From contig NZ_AP025667.1 of the NCBI RefSeq assembly GCF_022846655.1, positions 5,555,001-5,619,000 on the forward strand: a DNA stretch of 64,000 bases, given 5' to 3'. The stretch is from Streptomyces seoulensis. GTDB lineage: Bacteria > Actinomycetota > Actinomycetes > Streptomycetales > Streptomycetaceae. The notes under the pieces were generated by a model. The model had not been told where the DNA came from. It made no database searches and saw only the letters and a program-made list of their open reading frames with translations. The position numbers and the translations under genes are program-made. How positions within the stretch are numbered: position 1 is the stretch's first letter; the number at the start of each line of letters is the position of its first letter. Shown piece after piece: positions 52,720 through 61,170 of the stretch.

Positions 52720-54261
52720 ATGCCGAACCCTTCCCGGCCGCGTGCCGCCGCTCTGACGACCAGTGCCGTGCTCATGGCCGCCCTGCTGGCCGGCTGCGGT
52801 GGTTCGGGGGACGGGGACCTGACGAAGCAGAAGCTGGAGTGGAAGGACTGTCCCGCCCCGTCCGAGGCGGAGGGCGGCGGCACGGCCCCCTCGCCCCTGC
52901 CCGGTGGCACCGAGTGGCAGTGCGCGACCATGAAGGCGCCGCTGAACTGGGGCGAGCCCAAGGGTGACACCATCGGCATCGCCCTGATCCGCGCCAAGGC
53001 GGACGGCCCGGCGAAGGACCGGATCGGCTCGCTGGTGTTCAACTTCGGCGGCCCCGGCGGCAGCGGTGTCACGACGCTGCCCGCGTTCGGCGAGGACTAC
53101 GCGGCCCTGCGCACCCGCTACGACCTGGTCAGCTTCGACCCGCGCGGGGTCGGCCGCAGTGCGCCGGTGCTGTGCGAGACCGACTCCCAGCTCGACACGT
53201 ACTTCCAGCAGGACGCGACGCCGGAGGACACCGCCGAGCAGAAGCGGCTCATCGCCCGCACGGAGAAGTTCAACGACGCGTGCGAGCGGCGTTCCAAGAA
53301 GATCCTGCCCCATGTCCGCACCACGGACGCGGCCCGCGACATGGACCTGATGCGTGAGGTGCTCGGGGACGCCAAGCTGCACTACTTCGGTATCTCGTAC
53401 GGCACCGAACTCGGCGGTGTCTACGCGCACTTGTTCCCGAAGCACGTGGGAAGGGCGGTCTTCGACGCGGTCGTGGACCCCACCCAGACCCCGGAGCAGG
53501 GGGCGCTCAGCCAGGCACGCGGGTTCCAGCTCGCGCTGGACAACTTCGCCGAGGACTGCACGAGCAAGGTCGAGGACTGCCCCATCGGCGACACCCCCGA
53601 GGACGTGAAGGACCGTATCGCGAAGCTTCTGAGGGACCTGGAGAAGAAACCCATCCCCGGCATCTATCCACGCCAGTTGACGCAGACCGCGGCCACGAAC
53701 GGCATCGCGCAGTCGCTGTACTCCAAGGACTTCTGGGAGTACCTCACCGAGGGGCTCGACCAGGCGTACGACGGGGACGGCAGGGTACTGATGGTGCTGT
53801 CCGACTCGATGAACGGGCGCAGTCCGAACGGCGAGTACAGCAACATCACGGCTGCCAACATCGCCATCAACTGCTCGGACGAGAAGCCCCGTTACGACGC
53901 GGCCTACATCCAGGGCAAGCTCCCCGACTTCCGCGAGGCCTCCCCCGTGTTCGGGGACTACCTCGCCTGGGGCATGGCCGGCTGCACCGACTGGGCCGTC
54001 CCCGGCGCCGCCGACCACCCCGACGTCCGCGCCCCCGGCTCTGCCCCGATCCTGGTCGTCGGCAACACCGGCGACCCCGCGACCCCGTACGAGGGCGCCC
54101 GCGCGATGGTCGACGCGCTCGGCAAGGGCGTGGCCGTGGAACTCACCTACAAGGGCCAGGGGCACGGGGCGTACGACAGCAAGAACAAGTGCGTCCGGAA
54201 GGCGGTCGACGACTACCTCCTGACGGGCAGGACCCCCGAGCCGGACACGGTCTGCTCCTGA
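52720..54261 (+). CDS. Tap-like secreted lipoprotein alpha/beta hydrolase (S33 peptidase type)
   Basis: The 513-residue protein has a lipoprotein signal with lipobox LLAGC (Cys26), so it should be anchored outside the cell. The alpha/beta hydrolase core shows NFGGPGGSG, SFDPRGVGRSAP, the nucleophile GISYGTE, and at the C-terminus NTGDPATPYEGA with the Asp and QGHGAY with the His. These are the S33/Tap tripeptidyl aminopeptidase family marks. Start ATG 52720 with GAGGAT upstream. It probably trims oligopeptides outside the cell. Confidence 0.92.
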   Translation: MPNPSRPRAAALTTSAVLMAALLAGCGGSGDGDLTKQKLEWKDCPAPSEAEGGGTAPSPLPGGTEWQCATMKAPLNWGEPKGDTIGIALIRAKADGPAKDRIGSLVFNFGGPGGSGVTTLPAFGEDYAALRTRYDLVSFDPRGVGRSAPVLCETDSQLDTYFQQDATPEDTAEQKRLIARTEKFNDACERRSKKILPHVRTTDAARDMDLMREVLGDAKLHYFGISYGTELGGVYAHLFPKHVGRAVFDAVVDPTQTPEQGALSQARGFQLALDNFAEDCTSKVEDCPIGDTPEDVKDRIAKLLRDLEKKPIPGIYPRQLTQTAATNGIAQSLYSKDFWEYLTEGLDQAYDGDGRVLMVLSDSMNGRSPNGEYSNITAANIAINCSDEKPRYDAAYIQGKLPDFREASPVFGDYLAWGMAGCTDWAVPGAADHPDVRAPGSAPILVVGNTGDPATPYEGARAMVDALGKGVAVELTYKGQGHGAYDSKNKCVRKAVDDYLLTGRTPEPDTVCS

Positions 54262-54267
54262 CCCGCC

Positions 54268-54780
54268 CTACGACGGCCCGGTACGGCTCCGGGGCACCGG
54301 CGGCGTGGGCGCGGTGAGCCCGGCGACATCGACCCCCTTCGCCCGCAGATACGCCTCCGCCCGGTCGGCCAGGCGCCGGTAGCGCGGCCAGGTGGGGATC
54401 ATCCCCGCCACCTGGGAGTCCCGGTAGGCGAGGAACTCCGCGCCGGCGTGCTTCATCCTGGCCAGCGGGACCGCCCAGAGCTCGAGGATGTCCTTCTCGC
54501 TCACGTATCCCTTGTGGCAGTAGAGCCCGACGACGTCGAAGGCCGCGAACGCCCGGTTGACGACGGCGTAGTCCTCCGGGCTCAGCTCCGCCACCCCGGC
54601 CCCCCGCTCATGCATCAGGAACAGCGCCCGCCTGCCGTGCTGCAGTTCCGGGCTGATCAGCGACTCGTGCAACCTGAGCAGGGCGTCCCTGCGATCCTTG
54701 CGCCGGGCCACGTAGAGCGACAGCACGCTGATGACCACAGCGACGACCGAGATGACGACCGACGTCCCCTGACCGTCCAC
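54268..54780 (-). CDS. Hypothetical membrane-anchored helical protein
   Basis: The protein of about 170 residues has one N-terminal membrane helix (SVVISVVAVVISVLSLYVA) and a basic stop-transfer (RRKDRRDALL). A helical domain of about 110 residues follows (YAVVNRAFAAFDVVGLYCHKGYVSEKDILELW) that resembles the DUF4760 type. The start is uncertain: I use the GTG at 54780 (VDGQGTSVV), but the frame is open to 54873. It is convergent with the Tap-like gene, with only six bases between stop codons. Confidence 0.65.
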   Translation of the reverse strand: MDGQGTSVVISVVAVVISVLSLYVARRKDRRDALLRLHESLISPELQHGRRALFLMHERGAGVAELSPEDYAVVNRAFAAFDVVGLYCHKGYVSEKDILELWAVPLARMKHAGAEFLAYRDSQVAGMIPTWPRYRRLADRAEAYLRAKGVDVAGLTAPTPPVPRSRTGPS

Positions 54781-54904
54781 ACCGAAGCCCCCGCTCGTCC
54801 GACGACACCGGTCCTGGGCTGCCCACCCGGACTCACCCGCAAACGGCGTCCGGGGTCTGCGGGACCGGGCCACCGGCCGTCGGTGACGGGTGCGCGGGAA
54901 CGAC

Positions 54905-54945
54905 GACGGCCCACGGCCCCGAATGATCAGGGGTCGTGGGCCGTC
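54905..54945 (-). terminator. Hairpin terminator after moeZ
   Basis: A 16-base-pair stem with one G-T wobble (54905-54920 with 54930-54945) and a nine-base loop lies 15 bases past the moeZ stop. Confidence 0.8.
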
Positions 54946-54959
54946 GGGGACGGGATGTG

Positions 54960-56138
54960 TCAGTACACCGGCTTGCTGGGTTCGATCTGGTTGACCCAGC
55001 CGATCACGCCGCCGCCCACGTGGACCGCGTCGGCGAAGCCCGCGGACTTCAGGACCGCCAGGACCTCCGCGCTACGGACGCCCGTCTTGCAGTGCAGGAC
55101 GATGCGCTTGTCGTGCGGGAGGGTCTCCAGGGCGGTGCCCATGAGGAACTCGTTCTTGGGGATCAGCTTGGCACCGGGGATGGAGACGATCTCGTACTCG
55201 TTCGGCTCGCGGACGTCGATGATCTCGATGTTCTCGCCGTCGTCGATCCACTCCTTGAGCTGCTTGGGAGTGATCGTGGAGCCGGCCGCGGCCTCCTGGG
55301 CCTCCTCGGAGACGACGCCGCAGAACGCCTCGTAGTCGATCAGCTCGGTGACCGTCGGGTTCTCGCCGCACACCGCGCAGTCCGGGTCCTTGCGGACCTT
55401 GACCTGGCGGTACTGCATCTCCAGGGCGTCGTAGATCATCAGGCGGCCGACCAGCGGGTCGCCGATGCCCGCCAGCAGCTTGATCGCCTCGTTGACCTGG
55501 ATCGAGCCGATCGACGCGCACAGCACGCCGAGCACGCCGCCCTCGGCGCAGGAGGGGACCATGCCGGGCGGCGGGGGCTCCGGGTAGAGGCAGCGGTAGC
55601 AGGGGCCGTGCTCGGACCAGAAGACGGACGCCTGGCCGTCGAAGCGGTAGATCGAGCCCCAGACGTACGGCTTGTTCAGCAGCACGCACGCGTCGTTGAC
55701 CAGGTAGCGCGTGGCGAAGTTGTCCGTGCCGTCGACGATCAGGTCGTACTGGCTGAAGATGTCCATCACGTTCTCGGCCTCGAGCCGTTCCCCGTGAAGG
55801 ACCACGTCCACGTACGGGTTGATGCCCTTGACCGTGTCCCGCGCGGACTCCGCCTTGGAGCGGCCGATGTCCGCCTGGCTGTGGATGATCTGCCGCTGCA
55901 GGTTGGACTCGTCGACCTCGTCGAACTCCACGATGCCGAGCGTGCCGACACCGGCCGCCGCGAGGTACATCAGCGCGGGCGAACCCAGGCCGCCGGCGCC
56001 CACACAGAGCACCTTGGCGTTCTTCAGCCGCTTCTGCCCTTCCATCCCGACATCCGGGATGATCAGGTGGCGGGAGTACCGGCGGACCTCGTCTACGGTG
56101 AGCTCGGAAGCGGGCTCGACCAGGGGTGGCAGCGACAC
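54960..56138 (-). CDS. moeZ: MoeZ, sulfur-carrier adenylyltransferase/sulfurtransferase
   Basis: The 392-residue protein joins a ThiF/MoeB adenylation domain to a rhodanese. The first has the nucleotide loop VGAGGLGSP, the zinc pairs Cys180/Cys183 and Cys254/Cys257, and DGTDNFATR. The rhodanese has catalytic Cys350 in HCKTGVRS. It activates and thiolates sulfur-carrier proteins (MoaD, ThiS and others). The GTG at 56138 with GGAG upstream gives VSLPPLVEPA, the family start. A sigma-R promoter lies at 56184-56210, linking sulfur trafficking to thiol stress. It works with MoaE of this window in molybdopterin synthesis. Confidence 0.95.
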   Translation of the reverse strand: MSLPPLVEPASELTVDEVRRYSRHLIIPDVGMEGQKRLKNAKVLCVGAGGLGSPALMYLAAAGVGTLGIVEFDEVDESNLQRQIIHSQADIGRSKAESARDTVKGINPYVDVVLHGERLEAENVMDIFSQYDLIVDGTDNFATRYLVNDACVLLNKPYVWGSIYRFDGQASVFWSEHGPCYRCLYPEPPPPGMVPSCAEGGVLGVLCASIGSIQVNEAIKLLAGIGDPLVGRLMIYDALEMQYRQVKVRKDPDCAVCGENPTVTELIDYEAFCGVVSEEAQEAAAGSTITPKQLKEWIDDGENIEIIDVREPNEYEIVSIPGAKLIPKNEFLMGTALETLPHDKRIVLHCKTGVRSAEVLAVLKSAGFADAVHVGGGVIGWVNQIEPSKPVY

Positions 56139-56183
56139 GGGAACTCCGTTGGTCGGTCGATCACTACGGGTTGTTCTCCCCGT

Positions 56184-56210
56184 AACACTGCCACGGCCTT
56201 CTTCATTCCG
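56184..56210 (-). promoter_or_regulatory. Sigma-R promoter of moeZ
   Basis: On the minus strand CGGAAT (56210-56205) is followed after exactly 18 bases by GTT (56186-56184). It overlaps the end of the upstream spherulin-4-like gene and lies about 45 bases before the moeZ start. Confidence 0.88.
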
Positions 56211-56952
56211 AGACACCCGTTCCGACCCGCGAGACGAATTCGTCCCAGTGGCCGGGCATGGTCTCCCACGGGTTGGCCCGGCCGCCCTGGTCCGTGCGGT
56301 CGGTGAGGTAGACCGTCCCGGCGCCCTGCCAGCGCGCGATGCGCAGCGCCTCCTCCAGATGGCCGCGCGGCACCCCGTGCACGAAGTGGCAGAAGCGGCT
56401 CTCCGGGTGGTCGGCGGTCCACTCGGCCACCTGCGACCAGCGGTAGTCGGACCAGGAGCCGCGGAAGGTCACCAACTGGTCGGCGTTCTCCGCGTACCCG
56501 GGACAGGGGTGCTCGCCGTGGCCGAGGACGACGTGGGTGTCCCCGGCGAGCGCGCGGAGCGTGGTGATCACACGGCGGACCTCGGGGAGCGCGGCCCGGT
56601 CGCCGGGACACCGCTCCAGCAGGAAGCCGTCGACGCGGTACCAGTCGAGATGGCGGTGCGCGTCGGAGACCAGGTCGGCGAAGGGGCGGATGCCGTGCGC
56701 GAGGTCCAGGTGTCCCAGGACGCGGACGCCGCCGTTGCGCAGCCGGCCCGCCGCTTCCAGGCAGTGCGGGTCGGGGCGGGTGCCGGGCCCGGCCGCCACG
56801 TTGAGCACCACCCAGTCCAACGGCGTTCCGGGACGGGCCAGTTCGGCCCACTGGGCGGGCGCGGTCAGCGGGTGGGCGTAGTCCGGGACGCCGATCGCGG
56901 TGCGTACGGCGGTGCCGGAGGGGGGCGCGGGGGCGGTGGTCAGATGCGGCAT
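56203..56952 (-). CDS. Spherulin-4-family (Sph3/GH135-like) protein
   Basis: The 249-residue protein matches the spherulation-specific family 4 fold: PDYAHPLTAPAQWAEL, VVLNVAAGPGTRP, VLGHLDLAHGIRPF, YRVDGFLLERCP and LVTFRGSWSDYRW. Family members such as fungal Sph3 cut galactosamine-containing exopolysaccharide. Here the usual catalytic FDE-type strand end reads LLER and the late Glu position reads TFRG, so activity may be altered. No signal peptide is visible, which is odd for a polysaccharide hydrolase. It overlaps the epimerase stop by 13 bases. Confidence 0.78.
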   Translation of the reverse strand: MPHLTTAPAPPSGTAVRTAIGVPDYAHPLTAPAQWAELARPGTPLDWVVLNVAAGPGTRPDPHCLEAAGRLRNGGVRVLGHLDLAHGIRPFADLVSDAHRHLDWYRVDGFLLERCPGDRAALPEVRRVITTLRALAGDTHVVLGHGEHPCPGYAENADQLVTFRGSWSDYRWSQVAEWTADHPESRFCHFVHGVPRGHLEEALRIARWQGAGTVYLTDRTDQGGRANPWETMPGHWDEFVSRVGTGVSE

Positions 56953-57899
56953 GCCGCCTCCATCCAGATGTCCGCCAGGGACTCCTCCAGGTTGATCCGG
57001 GGCCGCCAGCCGAGCCGGTCGCGGGCGGTGCGCACGTCGGCCTGCTGCCAGCTCCCGCACCCGTCCGGGTAGGGGTACGCGACCGGCACCGCGTGGTCCA
57101 TGTCGCCGCGCGGGTGCCCGATCGGACCGCGCAGCGGACCGGCCGGGGCGTCGAGTTCGTTGAGCGCGCCGCCGTACCCGGCGACACGGGCGAGGACGGT
57201 GGCTGCGTCCCGCAGGCGTACGGCGCGGCCGGAGCCGATGTTGATGACCCCCTGCGCGGCGGAGAGCGAGGCGGCGTGCACGGCTCTGGCCACGTCGCGC
57301 ACGTCGACGAAGTCGCGCTGTACGCCGAGCCCGGCGAGCTTGAGTTCGCCGTCGCCCGCCTGCATGGCGCGGCGCATCGCCTCGGCGAGCCTGCCCAGGG
57401 GCGACCCTGCCGGTGTGCCGGGTCCGGCGGGCGAGAAGACGCGCAGGACGACGGCGTCCAGGCCGGAGCCGAGGACCAGTTCGGTCGCGGCGAGCTTGCT
57501 GACCCCGTAGGGGCCGCCCGGACGGGGTACGGCGTCCTCGGCGGTGGAGGAGCCGGGCTGGCTGGGCCCGTACTCGGAGCCGCAGCCGATCTGCACCAGC
57601 CGGGCCCCGCAGCCGCTGCGGCGCAGAGCCTCGCAGACGGTGGCCACGGCGACGGTGTTGTGCCGGGTGAGGTCGCGGGCGCCGCCCCGGGTGGCACCCG
57701 CGCAGTTGACGACGACGCCGGGGTGCACGGCGTCCAGGAACCTCGTGAGCGCGCCGGGGCTGCCGGTGGCGAGGTCGAAGCGGACGTCGGCGTCGTCGCC
57801 CCGGCCGAGCGCGGTGAGCTGCACGGCCGGGTCGGCGAGGAGACGGTCGGCGACGAAGCGGCCGATGTATCCGTTGGCTCCGATCAGCAGAACCCTCAT
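56940..57899 (-). CDS. NAD-dependent sugar epimerase/dehydratase
   Basis: The 319-residue extended SDR has the nucleotide site VLLIGANGYIGRFV (GxxGxxG), the catalytic PYGVSKLAATE (YxxxK), a GCGSEYG segment, and DFVDVRDVARAV near the sugar-binding half. The family interconverts or dehydrates nucleotide sugars; which one is not clear. The ATG at 57899 overlaps the stop of a 27-codon ORF, and its own GGGAG lies inside that ORF. Together with the PelF-like gene it suggests sugar supply for a polymer. Confidence 0.88.
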   Translation of the reverse strand: MRVLLIGANGYIGRFVADRLLADPAVQLTALGRGDDADVRFDLATGSPGALTRFLDAVHPGVVVNCAGATRGGARDLTRHNTVAVATVCEALRRSGCGARLVQIGCGSEYGPSQPGSSTAEDAVPRPGGPYGVSKLAATELVLGSGLDAVVLRVFSPAGPGTPAGSPLGRLAEAMRRAMQAGDGELKLAGLGVQRDFVDVRDVARAVHAASLSAAQGVINIGSGRAVRLRDAATVLARVAGYGGALNELDAPAGPLRGPIGHPRGDMDHAVPVAYPYPDGCGSWQQADVRTARDRLGWRPRINLEESLADIWMEAACRI

Positions 57900-57979
57900 A
57901 GGGCGGCTCCCGGAGTGTGCGCCGCGACTGCTCCCACGGACCCGGCCACTGCGGTGACTCCGTGTCGGGAGGTGGTCAT
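57896..57979 (-). CDS. 27-codon ORF coupled to the epimerase gene
   Basis: An ATG at 57979 with the strong ribosome site AAGGAGA opens a 27-codon frame (MTTSRHGVTAVAGSVGAVAA and seven more residues). Its TGA overlaps the epimerase ATG. The peptide is rich in Ala, Val, Gly and Thr and has no Cys. It may be a coupling leader or a small protein. The ribosome site and the coupling are the only evidence. Confidence 0.55.
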   Translation of the reverse strand: MTTSRHGVTAVAGSVGAVAAHTPGAAL

Positions 57980-58106
57980 CTGGTGTTCTCCTTCTCAGGG
58001 ATGAAGGGGGAGAGGACGTGGGGGCGGTGGGGCGCCGGTGCGATGGGGAGAGCTCGGGGAGCGTCGCGCGCGTGGCGCGGGCCACCGGGGACGCCTGCGG
58101 GAAGGC

Positions 58107-59288
58107 TCACTCCGGGGCTCCCGCGGGGGCGTGGGCCGAGGCTCGGGTGAGGGTGCGCAGGGCGTGGGTCAGGAGGGCCAGGGCCGCGAATCCGCAGGTG
58201 AGAGCGGGGATCGCGGCCGGGCCCAGGGGGTCGGTCAGGGTCGTCACGGGGACGGCGAGGAAGCCGCAGTCGGGGAGGCGTCCGCTCAGGACCAGTGCGG
58301 GCGCGGCCAGTTCGGCGGCCGCCGCCGCGCCCAGGACCACGGCCGGTGCGTGCCGGTGCCGGTGGACGGTGAGGAGGCGGGCGAGGAACAGCAGGGCACC
58401 CAGGGTGAGGGCCTGCGGGTAGGCGGGGTCCTCGTCCAGTACGGCGCCGGTCAGCGCGAGCAGGCCGGTCAGGGCGGCCAGGTGGAGGGCGAGGACGCCG
58501 AGCAGCAGGGGGCGCGCGCCGGAGGTGAAGTCCTCCAGGCCCCGGCTGCCCGCGAGCCGGCGGCGGGCGCCGAGGTCGAGAAGGTGGGCGCACCAGGCGG
58601 CGGGGGCGCAGGACAGCGCGAGGGCCAGGGCCGGCGCGGTGGCGACGGGCCAGGGGCCGTCCGGTGCGCCGGTGGGCAGCGTGTCGGGGCCGCCGCTCAC
58701 CACGGCGTCCAGCAGGCCGTCCCCGAGGAGGACGTAGCCGAGCAGGCAGGCGGTCCAGACGGCGGCGGAGGGCCGCGGGGCCGCGCCGGGGCGGGCCGCG
58801 AGGGGGCCCCGGCCGAGGGCGGCGCGTAAGGCGAGGGCGAGGGCGAGCAGTCCGCCGAGGGCCACCAGGGGGCGGGCATGGCCGTGGCTGAACCGCAGGC
58901 CCACCACGGTGCCCGAGGCGACCGCTCCGGGCAGCAGGGTGAGCAGGACCCACCCGGCGCGGATACGGGGGCCGGGCCCCGGCGCGGGCTCGGGGGACGG
59001 GTCCGCGTCGCGGGGCACACGGGCGTACAGCTCCTCGGCGAGCGAGAACACGTCGCGGTGCCGGTACCGGGCGGCCGAGCGGTCGGTGAACCCGTGCGCC
59101 TCCAGTCCGGCAGCGATCTCCAGGGGGTCCACGGCCCGTTCGCACAGCTCCCGGTGCTGGTGCAGCAGCGCCTTCACGGGGTCGACGGCACCCCTGCGGG
59201 GGGCACTGCTCCGGGTGTCGGCCTCGGGGGTCCCGTCGGCGTCGGACGCGGCGACGGTTCCCGGACCGGTTCTCTCCACGCCCTTCAT
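58107..59288 (-). CDS. Polytopic membrane protein of the Pel-like locus
   Basis: The 393-residue protein has a soluble, charged N-terminal part (about 1-110: ALLHQHRELCERAVDPLEIAAG and SLAEELYARVP) and then about eight hydrophobic segments from 112 to 385. No family was recognised with confidence. Its ATG overlaps the stop of the PelF-like gene (ATGA), so the two are made together. Position and topology suggest a membrane partner for polysaccharide synthesis or export (an analogue of PelE or PelG), which is inference. Confidence 0.75.
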   Translation of the reverse strand: MKGVERTGPGTVAASDADGTPEADTRSSAPRRGAVDPVKALLHQHRELCERAVDPLEIAAGLEAHGFTDRSAARYRHRDVFSLAEELYARVPRDADPSPEPAPGPGPRIRAGWVLLTLLPGAVASGTVVGLRFSHGHARPLVALGGLLALALALRAALGRGPLAARPGAAPRPSAAVWTACLLGYVLLGDGLLDAVVSGGPDTLPTGAPDGPWPVATAPALALALSCAPAAWCAHLLDLGARRRLAGSRGLEDFTSGARPLLLGVLALHLAALTGLLALTGAVLDEDPAYPQALTLGALLFLARLLTVHRHRHAPAVVLGAAAAAELAAPALVLSGRLPDCGFLAVPVTTLTDPLGPAAIPALTCGFAALALLTHALRTLTRASAHAPAGAPE

Positions 59289-60967
59289 CGCGCCCCCTCC
59301 GCGCTCGCGCGGACCGGTGCCGGTGAGCCCCGGCCGCGCAGGAGGGTGCGGGCCGCGGGGACGGTCCAGCCGCCGGGGACATGGGCCTCGGCCGGGACGG
59401 CGAACGGCAGCGGCCCGCCGGTCTCGTCGACGGCGACCCTCCGCACCGGGCAGTGCGACATGATCTCCAGGTAAATGCCGTGAAATGCCGCGATGTTCTG
59501 TTCGACGCCGAACAGCTCCAGCGCACGGGCTCGCGCCGCCGCCCCCAGGCGTGCCCGGCGCTCGGGGTCGCGCAGCAGCGCCACGCACGCCTCGGCGAGC
59601 GCCCGCGGATTGCGCGGCGGTACGACGAGCCCGGTGCCCCCGATGACCTCGACCACCGCGCCCACGTCCGTGGACACCGTGGCCCGCCCGCAGAACATGG
59701 CCTCGGCCAGGCTGACCGGGAACCCCTCGACCACGCTGGAGAGGACCACGACGGCCCCCGCGGCGTACGCGTCGGGCAGCGTCGGCGCCTCGGGCGCCCC
59801 CACCTCGGTGAACGCCACCGGGTTGTCCCCGACGGCGTGCAGCCCCTCGGCCTCGTCCGGGAAGAGCTGGGCGGCCAGCGCCCGGCACTGCGCGAGGTAC
59901 GCCTCCCCCTCGGCCCCCACCGGCACGCCCACGATGCGCAGCCGTGCGTGCGGCTCCTCCTTGCGGACCTCGGTGAAGGCGTGCAGCAGGGAGACCAGGT
60001 CGCGGGCGGGCTCGATCCGGCCCACCCACACCAGGGTGTCCGCGTCGGCGCGGTCGGGCGCCTCGCCGACCTCGGCGAAGCGGTCGGCGTCCATGCCCGG
60101 GTGGACGGTGCGGATGCGGGCGCGGTCGGCGCCGCACCGCTCCTGCCAGCGGCGGGCGTGGGTGCTGCCGGGGGTGAGGATCTCGGCGCGCCGGTAGACC
60201 TCGGCGGCGAGCCGCCCGTGGAAGGCGGCGAGCAGCGCGCGTACGGCGGGGGCGGCGGTGTCGGGGCCGAGCGCGAGGTAGTGCGCGCGCAGTTGGACGC
60301 CGTACTCGGTGACCAGCAGGGGCACACCGGCGAAGTGCCGGGCGAGCAGGCCGGGCAGCGCGGTGGAGCCGCCGGAGGTGGCGTGGCAGAGGTCGACGGC
60401 GGCGAGGGCGTCCTCGCCGTACCAGTCGAGGGAGAGGGGGAGCAGGGCGCGGGCGAGGTGATCGGTGACGGCCAGCAGGTCGGGCACGCGGGCCTCGCGC
60501 GCCGTGCGCGGGGCGCCGGGGGCGCGGCAGGCGCGCTCCAGGGCGCTGACGGCGTGGTCGGAGCGGAGCGCTCCGGTCAGGGCGCCGGTCTCGCGGGCGA
60601 GTTCGGCGAGGTTGTACAGCGCGTTGCCGAAACGGTCCGCCACTTCGGCGCAGGGGTCCTCCGGGGAGGGGCCGGCCGGGGCGCAGACCGCGCCGAGCAG
60701 CTCGCCGTAGTGCTCGGCGAACCGCTTGCGGGCGCGGCGGCCCGGCGTGGCGCGGTCGCCCCCTTCCGTCCACGACGGAGCGGTCCGTACCCGCCTGACC
60801 TGCGGCGGGAGCGGCACCCAGCCGTCGTCCTCCTGCTGTCTGCCGCACTTGAGCGCGTAGACGTCGAACTCGTGCTGCCCGAGCCCGCGCACGAGCCGGT
60901 CGCACCAGAGCCCGGTGTCACCGCCGACATACGGATAGCCACCCTCGGTAAGCAGTCCGATGCGCAC
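59285..60967 (-). CDS. PelF-like GT4 glycosyltransferase
   Basis: The 560-residue protein opens VRIGLLTEGGYPYVGGDTGL, the DUF3492/PelF N-terminal signature, and has a GT-B nucleotide-sugar site at the C-terminal half. There GMDADRF, ADTLVWVGRIEPARDLVSLL, SSVVEGFPVSLAEAM and VVPPRNPRALAEACVAL are seen. PelF polymerises the cationic Pel exopolysaccharide from UDP-N-acetylhexosamine in the cytoplasm. The GTG at 60967 was chosen because the signature starts there. It is the first gene of the operon running to the epimerase and spherulin-4-like genes. Confidence 0.88.
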   Translation of the reverse strand: MRIGLLTEGGYPYVGGDTGLWCDRLVRGLGQHEFDVYALKCGRQQEDDGWVPLPPQVRRVRTAPSWTEGGDRATPGRRARKRFAEHYGELLGAVCAPAGPSPEDPCAEVADRFGNALYNLAELARETGALTGALRSDHAVSALERACRAPGAPRTAREARVPDLLAVTDHLARALLPLSLDWYGEDALAAVDLCHATSGGSTALPGLLARHFAGVPLLVTEYGVQLRAHYLALGPDTAAPAVRALLAAFHGRLAAEVYRRAEILTPGSTHARRWQERCGADRARIRTVHPGMDADRFAEVGEAPDRADADTLVWVGRIEPARDLVSLLHAFTEVRKEEPHARLRIVGVPVGAEGEAYLAQCRALAAQLFPDEAEGLHAVGDNPVAFTEVGAPEAPTLPDAYAAGAVVVLSSVVEGFPVSLAEAMFCGRATVSTDVGAVVEVIGGTGLVVPPRNPRALAEACVALLRDPERRARLGAAARARALELFGVEQNIAAFHGIYLEIMSHCPVRRVAVDETGGPLPFAVPAEAHVPGGWTVPAARTLLRGRGSPAPVRASAEGAR

Positions 60968-61150
60968 GCGTGCACCCCCGATCTCCCGTGTGTGGGAGCC
61001 GCCGTCGTCCCGGCGGCTCGCAGCGGGACGAACGTACGCGCAGAGGGCGGTGGCACGACGGACGGTTGTCCGTCGCACCACCAAAAGGGGTGAACGGTCG
61101 TAACTTTCGCGGGCGAGCCGCGTTCCGACACGCTAAGAGACCGGTCGGTG

Positions 61151-61170
61151 ACGTTCCGCACGCGAAACGT
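61151..61170. promoter_or_regulatory. Imperfect 20-base palindrome upstream of the PelF-like gene
   Basis: ACGTTCCGC and its near-complement GCGAAACGT flank a two-base centre (61151-61170). It sits in the 202-base gap between the ABC importer and the PelF-like operon, so it could be an operator for the latter. No factor is assigned. Confidence 0.4.

Noticed and set aside
54960..57899. moeZ as the last gene of the Pel-like operon
   Set aside because: Same strand and short gap, but moeZ has its own sigma-R promoter overlapping the upstream stop and a different conserved context; read-through remains possible.
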